From: Acidimicrobiaceae bacterium
GTDB lineage: Bacteria; Actinomycetota; Acidimicrobiia; Acidimicrobiales; Salinilacustritrichaceae
Direction: 5' to 3'
Assembly: GCA_003476595.1 (NCBI GenBank)
Contig: DMTU01000018.1
Coordinates: 24,206-34,642 of the forward strand
DNA length: 10,437 nt
Under the pieces are notes generated by a model. That model was not told the DNA's origin and did no database searches. It saw only the letters and a list, made by a program, of their open reading frames with translations. How positions within the stretch are numbered: the first letter of the stretch is position 1; every line of letters begins with the position of its first letter. Shown piece after piece: positions 5,896 through 10,437 of the stretch. Position numbers and translations under genes: made by a program.

Positions 5896-6806
5896 TCCAG
5901 CTCCGCCGGGCACGAGACGAGCTCGGCGCACGCCTCCCGGACGGGGATGCCGAAGAACACGGTGTCGGGCAGGAAGCCGAGCGGGGCGAAGCGGCGCGAG
6001 GCGATGCCGATGAGCTCGCCGGACGAGCTGAGCAGGGGCCCGCCCTGGTGCTGCGGTCCGATCGGGGCGTCGTGCTGGATCGCGGTCGCCGACACGTCGG
6101 AAACGACCCCCTGGACGAGGGCGGCGCCGTCGCTGCCCAGTCCGGTGACGGCGAAGACCCGGTCGCCGGCGGCCACCGACGACGGGTCGGCGACCTCGAC
6201 CGCCGGGAGGTTCGGGGCGTCCTCGGCGACGAGGAGGGCGAGGTCCCGGCCCTCGTCCCAGGCGGTGAGCTGCACCGTCAGGATCACGCCACCTTGGCTG
6301 ACCTCGATGCCGGGCGCCGGCTCCACGGTCGCCGCCCGGACCGTCTCGAACGAGGTGAGCAGGAACGAGCGCTCGCTGTCGGAGAACAGCACGAACGCCG
6401 ACCCGACCGATGGCTGACCGTCCACGTCGAGGCTGCTCACGAGGTACACCGACGGGCTGACGCCGGCGAGCACCTCCTCGACGGTCTGGCCGGACGCCGC
6501 GAACTGCTCCAGCTCGCCGAGCAGCCCCTCCACCTCGGCCGTGGCCTCGTCGGTGCGCTGCGCGATCGCCTGCTCGGCGAACTCGAGGTCGTCGGCGATC
6601 TCGCCCTCGAGCTCGGCGACCCGCTCTCGGGTGTCGTCCAGCTCGAACCGGTAGTACGCGAACAGGGCGGCGCCGGAGAAGGCGGCGGCGACGGCCATGA
6701 AGAACAGCAGCGAGGCCAGCCCGAGCGCCGTGCGCGGCAGGACCTGGGACCAGAAGTCGCCTCGAGGTGTGGTGCGTCCGGTCTCGCGGACGTGCTCCCC
6801 AGCCAT
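5892..6806 (-). CDS. Membrane-anchored trypsin-fold protein, catalytically degenerate (pseudoprotease)
   Basis: This 304-residue protein has a short cytoplasmic N-terminus, one transmembrane segment (about 29-51), a predicted coiled coil (about 55-105, rich in Glu/Ala/Leu heptads) and an extracytoplasmic chymotrypsin-like domain (about 115-300) similar to HtrA/trypsin-2-type proteases. The fold landmarks are visible: GSAFVLF at 135-141, DEGRDLALL at 184-192 with the triad Asp188, and GGPLLSSSGELIGIA at 255-269. The His of the usual LTxxHVV motif is replaced (LLTSFETV, Glu154), and the nucleophile of GNSGGPL is replaced (QHQGGPL, Gln254). Proteolysis is therefore unlikely; a binding or scaffolding role at the envelope is possible. 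The ATG at 6804-6806 is preceded by a TACCGT hexamer at leaderless spacing. Convergent with the PBP gene and divergent from fxsA, it is probably transcribed alone. Confidence 0.85.
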   Translation of the reverse strand: MAGEHVRETGRTTPRGDFWSQVLPRTALGLASLLFFMAVAAAFSGAALFAYYRFELDDTRERVAELEGEIADDLEFAEQAIAQRTDEATAEVEGLLGELEQFAASGQTVEEVLAGVSPSVYLVSSLDVDGQPSVGSAFVLFSDSERSFLLTSFETVRAATVEPAPGIEVSQGGVILTVQLTAWDEGRDLALLVAEDAPNLPAVEVADPSSVAAGDRVFAVTGLGSDGAALVQGVVSDVSATAIQHDAPIGPQHQGGPLLSSSGELIGIASRRFAPLGFLPDTVFFGIPVREACAELVSCPAELD

Positions 6807-6813
6807 CCCGGCG

Positions 6814-6819
6814 ACGGTA
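6814..6819 (-). promoter_or_regulatory. -10-like element of the pseudoprotease gene
   Basis: The minus strand reads TACCGT, a TAnnnT hexamer, ending 7 nt before the ATG at 6806. No Shine-Dalgarno sequence lies between them. This spacing is that expected for a transcript starting at the A of the start codon (leaderless mRNA), common in actinobacteria. No -35 is visible. Confidence 0.4.
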
Positions 6820-6853
6820 CCCCAGGCGGGGAACGGCACTGCCCCGACGTCAG

Positions 6854-6859
6854 TAGCCT
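6854..6859 (+). promoter_or_regulatory. -10-like element of the fxsA-Nudix-MBL operon
   Basis: TAGCCT (TAnnnT) ends 10 nt before the ATG at 6870 in the 63-bp divergent gap, again without a convincing ribosome-binding site. It would give a very short or absent leader. No -35 is visible. Confidence 0.3.
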
Positions 6860-6869
6860 GGACCATCCC

Positions 6870-7391
6870 ATGCTCCTCGTCCTGCTGCTGCTCCTGCCGA
6901 TCCTCGAGCTGTTCGTGTTCGTGCAGGTCGCCAGCTCGTTCGGCTTCCTGAGTGCCCTGTTCGGGGCGATCGCCGCCACCGTCGTGGGCATCTGGCTGGT
7001 CAAGCAGCAGGGCCTCGGCGTGCTGCGCCGGGCCAACGAGAAGGTCGCCCGCGGCGACGCACCCACCGACGAGCTGGTGAACGGCACGCTGCTGCTCGTC
7101 GCCGGCATCCTGCTCCTGGCGCCGGGCTTCGTCACCGGCGCCGCCGGTCTCCTCCTGCTGCTGCCGCCCGTGCGGGCACTGCTGCGCGGCTCGCTGCGCC
7201 GTCGCTTCGCGTCGGGGCCCATCGTGATCAGCCACGCCACGCGCTTCAGCGGGTCGTTCGGCCCGGGCGCCGGCTTCCCGGGCGCCGGTTCCCCAGGTGG
7301 GGGCGTCCCGCCCACCCGCCGCGGCGACGTGCTCGATGCCGACTCCTGGGAGGAGCCGCCGACGGATCCCGATCGGCCCGAGCTGCCGTGA
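6870..7391 (+). CDS. fxsA: FxsA-family membrane protein
   Basis: This 173-residue protein has the FxsA core in residues 1-115. A hydrophobic N-terminus (MLLVLLLLLPILELFVFVQV) leads into a second segment with the G-x-W-L-V-K-Q-Q-G turn (about 26-48). A cytoplasmic loop with NEKVARGDAPTDELVNG at 56-72 follows, and then the signature APGFVTGAAGLLLLLPPVR at 84-102. In E. coli FxsA overexpression relieves F-plasmid exclusion of phage T7; the general cellular role is unknown. The C-terminus adds a Gly/Pro-rich disordered stretch (about 129-150) and an acidic Pro-rich end. The ATG at 6870 matches the family N-terminus. The same frame stays open far upstream, but that part is antisense to the pseudoprotease and shows no homology I recognise. 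The stop overlaps the Nudix gene start (GTGA), so the genes are probably co-translated. Confidence 0.9.
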   Translation: MLLVLLLLLPILELFVFVQVASSFGFLSALFGAIAATVVGIWLVKQQGLGVLRRANEKVARGDAPTDELVNGTLLLVAGILLLAPGFVTGAAGLLLLLPPVRALLRGSLRRRFASGPIVISHATRFSGSFGPGAGFPGAGSPGGGVPPTRRGDVLDADSWEEPPTDPDRPELP

Positions 7392-8143
7392 CCGTCGAAG
7401 CCCCGTTCCCCGATGCGGACGACGAGGCCACGGTCTTCCCCCGACCGGCCGCGACCGTGATGCTGCTGCGCGACCGCGCCGACGGGATGGAGGTCCTGCT
7501 GCTGCAGCGGGCAGCGAGCACGCCGTTCGTGCCCGGCGCCCACGTGTTCCCCGGCGGCGCGGTCGACGACGGCGACGCCGACCACGGCGACATCGTCGAC
7601 GGGCTCGCCACGGAGGAGGCCGACCGCATCCTCGGCGTGCAGTCCGGGGGCCGTGCGTACTGGCTGGCCGCCGTGCGCGAGTGCGTGGAGGAGGCCGGCG
7701 TGGTGCTCGCCATCGATGCCGAGGGGCGCCCGGTGACCGACCAGCACCCGGTCTTCACCGACCTCGACGCCACCCGAGACGCGCTCGAGGCCGGCACGCG
7801 CACCCTGGCCGACCTCTACCGGGAGCACGGGCTCCGGGTCCCGTTGGACCGGGTCGCCTACGTCTCGCGGTGGATCACGCCCGAGCCGTCGCCGCGCCGC
7901 TACGACGCCCGCTTCTTCGCGGCCGCCATGGTGGAGGGCCAGGACGCGGGCGCCGACGGCTGGGAGGCGGTCGACGCCGGCTGGTGGAAGCCGACGCAGG
8001 CGTTGGCCGACTGGCAGGCTGGGCGGATCGAGCTCATCGAACCCACCGTCGTCAGCCTGCAGCTGCTCTGCCGGTTCACGTCCACCGCCGAGGCGCTGGA
8101 CGCCATCCGCGACGGTGCCGGCGCGGTCGAGGGGCAGGGATGA
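7388..8143 (+). CDS. Nudix hydrolase, NUDT19/RP2p-like
   Basis: This 251-residue protein should hydrolyse a nucleoside diphosphate linked to another moiety, using divalent metal bound by the Nudix Glu residues. The second half of the Nudix box is clear as RECVEEAGVV at 97-106, with Glu98, Glu101 and Glu102. The Gly part of the box lies at VFPGG (53-57), so the box is interrupted by roughly 26 extra residues. An interrupted box of this type, together with the preceding PFVPGAHVFPGG text, resembles the NUDT19 group, whose animal members act on CoA and acyl-CoA esters. The bacterial substrate is not known. The GTG start is in a GTGA overlap with the fxsA stop, and the stop overlaps the next start (ATGA), giving a tightly coupled three-gene unit. 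The family call is confident, the substrate is not. Confidence 0.9.
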   Translation: MTVEAPFPDADDEATVFPRPAATVMLLRDRADGMEVLLLQRAASTPFVPGAHVFPGGAVDDGDADHGDIVDGLATEEADRILGVQSGGRAYWLAAVRECVEEAGVVLAIDAEGRPVTDQHPVFTDLDATRDALEAGTRTLADLYREHGLRVPLDRVAYVSRWITPEPSPRRYDARFFAAAMVEGQDAGADGWEAVDAGWWKPTQALADWQAGRIELIEPTVVSLQLLCRFTSTAEALDAIRDGAGAVEGQG

Positions 8144-9000
8144 GCGCCGGCGACCGGGACACCGAGACCGACGAACCGCGCCCGATCGTCCACGAGGTGC
8201 CATCCGCGGTCAGCCCCTACATCCGGCGGATCGTGGCTGACAACCCGGGCGCGATGACCGGGCCCGGCACCAACACCTACCTCGCCGGCGTGGACGAGAT
8301 CGCGGTCATCGACCCCGGCCCCGACACCGATGCCCACATCGACGCCGTCGCCGGCTGCGGCGGCGACCGCATCCGCTGGATCCTGCTCACGCACACGCAC
8401 CCCGACCACGCCCCGGCCACGAAGCGGCTGAAGGCGCGCACCGGAGCCGAGGTGTGCGCGTTCGACGACCGCGACGACGTGCCGGTCGACCGGTTCCTGG
8501 CCGACGGCGACACGGTGGAGACCACCGAGTTCCGCATCCGGGCCATCCACACGCCCGGTCACGCGTCCAACCACCTCTGCTACCTGCTGGAGGAGGAGCG
8601 GACGCTGTTCTCGGGCGACCACATCATGGACGGGTCCACCGTCGTCATCGCCCCGCCCGACGGTGACATGGCCGCCTACCTCGACTCCCTGGCCAAGGTC
8701 CGGGCCATCAAGCGCCTCCGCGCCATCGCCCCGGGCCACGGCCACGTCATCACCGACCCGATCGAGCGCATCGACGCCTACGTCGCCCACCGCCTCGAGC
8801 GCGAGGCCCAGGTGCTCGGCGCCGTGCAGACCGCCGGCACCACCACCATCGCCGACATCGTCGGCGAGCTCTACACCGGCCTCGTCGAGGAGCTGGTGCC
8901 CCGGGCCGCGCAGTCCGTGCACGCCCACCTCCAGAAGCTGGCTGCCGATGGCCTGGTGCGCGGCGAGGACCCCGACGGCGACTGGACCGCCGCCGGCTGA
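8140..9000 (+). CDS. LACTB2-like metallo-beta-lactamase-fold hydrolase
   Basis: This 286-residue cytosolic protein has an MBL domain (about 20-205) with a full metal set. THTHPDH carries His85, His87, Asp89 and His90, PGHASNH carries His141, FSGDH carries Asp160, and the PGHGH motif carries His200. The NPGAMTGPGTNTYL text near 35-48 is typical of the LACTB2 group. A C-terminal winged-helix-like segment (about 215-280) contains AQVLGAVQTAGTTTIADIV and HAHLQKLAADGLV. Human LACTB2 is a mitochondrial endoribonuclease; bacterial relatives are often annotated as hydroxyacylglutathione hydrolase-like, so the substrate is uncertain. The ATG overlaps the Nudix stop (ATGA), and GAGGGG 5 nt upstream is a good ribosome-binding site. 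It is the last gene of the fxsA-Nudix-MBL chain; a hairpin and a 44-bp gap follow. Confidence 0.92.
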   Translation: MSAGDRDTETDEPRPIVHEVPSAVSPYIRRIVADNPGAMTGPGTNTYLAGVDEIAVIDPGPDTDAHIDAVAGCGGDRIRWILLTHTHPDHAPATKRLKARTGAEVCAFDDRDDVPVDRFLADGDTVETTEFRIRAIHTPGHASNHLCYLLEEERTLFSGDHIMDGSTVVIAPPDGDMAAYLDSLAKVRAIKRLRAIAPGHGHVITDPIERIDAYVAHRLEREAQVLGAVQTAGTTTIADIVGELYTGLVEELVPRAAQSVHAHLQKLAADGLVRGEDPDGDWTAAG

Positions 9001-9004
9001 GATC

Positions 9005-9029
9005 ACGGAGGGATCGGCCCGGCCTCCGT
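9005..9029 (+). terminator. Hairpin between the MBL and kinase-like genes
   Basis: A 7-bp stem, ACGGAGG (9005-9011) with CCTCCGT (9023-9029), closes an 11-nt loop immediately after the MBL stop. There is no T-tract, so it is at best a weak or non-canonical terminator. It could instead shape the leader of the downstream gene. Confidence 0.3.
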
Positions 9030-9044
9030 CGAAGCAAGCGACGG

Positions 9045-10437
9045 ATGGCCCCCCGCCTCGTCTCCGTGCTGGAGGCTGCCGACGCCCTCGGGCTCCCCGT
9101 CTCGGGCGTCGAGGCGTTGGTCGACGCCGGCTACCTGCGCCCGGACGGCGACGCCCTGCTGTCGCTGTCGGAGATCAAGTCGTTCCAGGCCCGCAACACC
9201 GGCGGGGCCGGCGACACCGCGGACGACCTGCTCGGCGACGTCGGCGCCGCGGACGAGGAGACCGAGTCCCTGCTCGACGCCCTCGAGGCCGCGGTCGGCG
9301 ACATGGCCGAGCGGGCGGCCGACATCATGACGGCGACGTTCCCCGACGCCGCCGGGTGGACCGGTCAGCAGCGCAGACGGTTCGTGCGCCAGGCCCGGCT
9401 CCGCTTCGAGGCCATCGTCGCGGTCACCCGGGCCGGCACCACCGAGGACGAGCTGTTGGAGGACCTGGCCGCCGCCGGTGGGGCCGCGGCCTTCGCCGGT
9501 GCACCGCTGCCGCAGGTGCTCCTCGCGCTCCGCGTCAGCCGGGACCTGCTGGTCCAGAGCGCGGTCGCCGCGGCCGACGAGCTCGGCCAGCAGCGCGGCG
9601 TCGCCCTGGCCGTCGTGCTCACCCGCGTGCTGCCGGTGCTGGACCGCCTCACCGACACCGTCGCTCGCGGGTACTGGGCCGCGGTCCGCGTCCGCGAGGA
9701 GGAGGTCGTCGCCCGGTACGCCCACATGGTCGAGCACGCCGGCCACGGGGTGTACGAGGTGGAGCTGGACGGCACCGTGTGCTTCGCCAACTCGATGCTC
9801 GCTCGCATCACCGGGCACCACCTCGACGAGCTGCTGGGCCGGGACCTGGCCGTGACCCTGCCGCCCGCCGATCCGGCGCCGGGCATCGACGTCTACCGCT
9901 CCCCCACGGTGAGCGGGTGGCGGCCGTTGCGGGTCCTGCGGGCCGACGGCGTCGAGCGCGAGCTGCTGCTCCAGGTGACCGAGCGGACCGATCAGGGCCG
10001 ACCCGTCGGCTACGACGGCATCGTCCGCGACGTCACGCCGGAGCGAGCGCTGGAGCGCCAGAAGAACGACTTCCTCGCCCTCGTCACCGACGAGCTGCGC
10101 CAGCCGCTGGCCACCGTCCTCGGGCTCGGCGTGACCCTCGCCAGCGAGGCCGAGGACCTGACCCGGGACCAGATCGCCGGGATGGGTCGCACCATCCACG
10201 TCCAGTCCGATCGCATCGCCCGCCTCGCCGACGACCTCCACGACGTCAGCCGCATCCGGGCCGACGCCCTCAGCCTCATGGTGCGACGGGTCGACGTGGC
10301 CCCGGCGTGCGCGGCCGCCATCCGCATGCTCCCCGGTGCCGACGAGGTGGAGGTGGACGTGCCCGGCGACCTCGAGGTCACCGCGGACGGCCGGCGCCTC
10401 CAGCACGTCATCGCCCACCTGGTGGAGAACGGGCTCC
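9045..10437 (+). CDS. PAS-domain sensor-kinase-like protein with degenerate H-box (3'-partial)
   Basis: At least 464 residues are present before the window ends. Residues 4-50 (LVSVLEAADALGLPVSGVEA through SLSEIKSF) resemble an excisionase/MerR-type helix-turn-helix. An acidic linker follows, then a helical domain (about 95-215), including RFEAIVAVTRAGTTEDELL and GAPLPQVLLALRVSRDLLV, that recalls RsbRD/PucR-type N-terminal domains. A PAS domain (about 222-335) leads into a HisKA-like helix pair. The H-box reads FLALVTDELRQPLATVLG (343-360): the phosphorylated His of the usual SHELRTPL is Asp349 (GAC at 10089-10091). The beginning of the ATP-binding domain is visible, with an N-box-like HLVENGL at 458-464. 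No transmembrane segment is seen, so it is probably cytosolic. The ATG at 9045 has only a weak upstream ribosome-binding site. It may act as a regulator or scaffold rather than an autokinase; the ATPase part is not visible. Confidence 0.85.
   Translation, partial: MAPRLVSVLEAADALGLPVSGVEALVDAGYLRPDGDALLSLSEIKSFQARNTGGAGDTADDLLGDVGAADEETESLLDALEAAVGDMAERAADIMTATFPDAAGWTGQQRRRFVRQARLRFEAIVAVTRAGTTEDELLEDLAAAGGAAAFAGAPLPQVLLALRVSRDLLVQSAVAAADELGQQRGVALAVVLTRVLPVLDRLTDTVARGYWAAVRVREEEVVARYAHMVEHAGHGVYEVELDGTVCFANSMLARITGHHLDELLGRDLAVTLPPADPAPGIDVYRSPTVSGWRPLRVLRADGVERELLLQVTERTDQGRPVGYDGIVRDVTPERALERQKNDFLALVTDELRQPLATVLGLGVTLASEAEDLTRDQIAGMGRTIHVQSDRIARLADDLHDVSRIRADALSLMVRRVDVAPACAAAIRMLPGADEVEVDVPGDLEVTADGRRLQHVIAHLVENGL

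Noticed and set aside
4470..6869. A very long plus-strand open frame running from inside the PBP gene into fxsA, which would extend FxsA by 800 residues
   Set aside because: It lies out of frame within the PBP gene and antisense to the pseudoprotease, and its product is Arg/Gly/Ala-rich text with no domain. Such stop-free frames are expected in GC-rich coding DNA. FxsA starts normally at 6870.
6437..8203. A 588-codon minus-strand frame antisense to fxsA and the Nudix gene
   Set aside because: The sense-strand proteins carry conserved motifs, while this frame yields compositionally biased text and overlaps the pseudoprotease out of frame.
9001..9044. The hairpin after the MBL gene as a strong intrinsic terminator
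   Set aside because: The stem is only 7 bp and no T-tract follows, so it is listed only as a weak candidate.

Overview
The window is high-GC DNA (strong G/C bias at third codon positions) carrying closely packed genes that often overlap by 4 bp (ATGA or GTGA). Gene content and style suggest an actinobacterium. The Thr-rich-tailed penicillin-binding protein, the RsbRD/PAS-type kinase and the apparent use of leaderless starts would fit an Acidimicrobiia-like lineage, but that placement is inference. No tRNA, rRNA, CRISPR array, insertion sequence or phage gene is visible.

Left part (1-3700). The minus strand holds the first codons of an unidentified gene (1-87), then an apparent three-gene operon read right to left: an EamA/DMT-type exporter, a DUF4386 membrane protein and a zinc-free MDR quinone-oxidoreductase-like enzyme. 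The last two overlap by 4 bp. A cysteine-free MarR-family regulator is divergent from this operon. The only clearly AT-richer patch of the window, about 2960-3045, lies between them. It holds two near-identical CTTTGTCyAAAG palindromes exactly 42 bp apart plus a weaker third copy. These overlap the proposed operon -10, the MarR start codon and the Shine-Dalgarno sequence of a 13-codon leader ORF. The simplest reading is an autoregulated, ligand-induced efflux and reduction module. A short, probably frameshifted reading frame follows MarR.

Middle (3724-6872). A complete class A penicillin-binding protein converges on a membrane-anchored trypsin-fold protein, and their stop codons overlap. The trypsin-like protein has lost both the catalytic His and Ser, so it looks like a pseudoprotease.

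Right part (6870-10437). Divergent from the pseudoprotease is an overlapping chain: FxsA-family membrane protein, NUDT19-like Nudix hydrolase and LACTB2-like metallo-beta-lactamase-fold protein. After 44 bp comes a sensor-kinase-like gene that runs off the window. It has an unusual N-terminal helix-turn-helix-like segment, a helical RsbRD/PucR-like domain, a PAS domain and a HisKA-like region in which the phospho-accepting His is replaced by Asp.

The most notable points are the two degenerate signalling or enzymatic proteins (pseudoprotease and H-to-D kinase) and the compact operator and leader architecture at the MarR/EamA divergent promoter. I see no clearly new multi-gene defence or mobile system.
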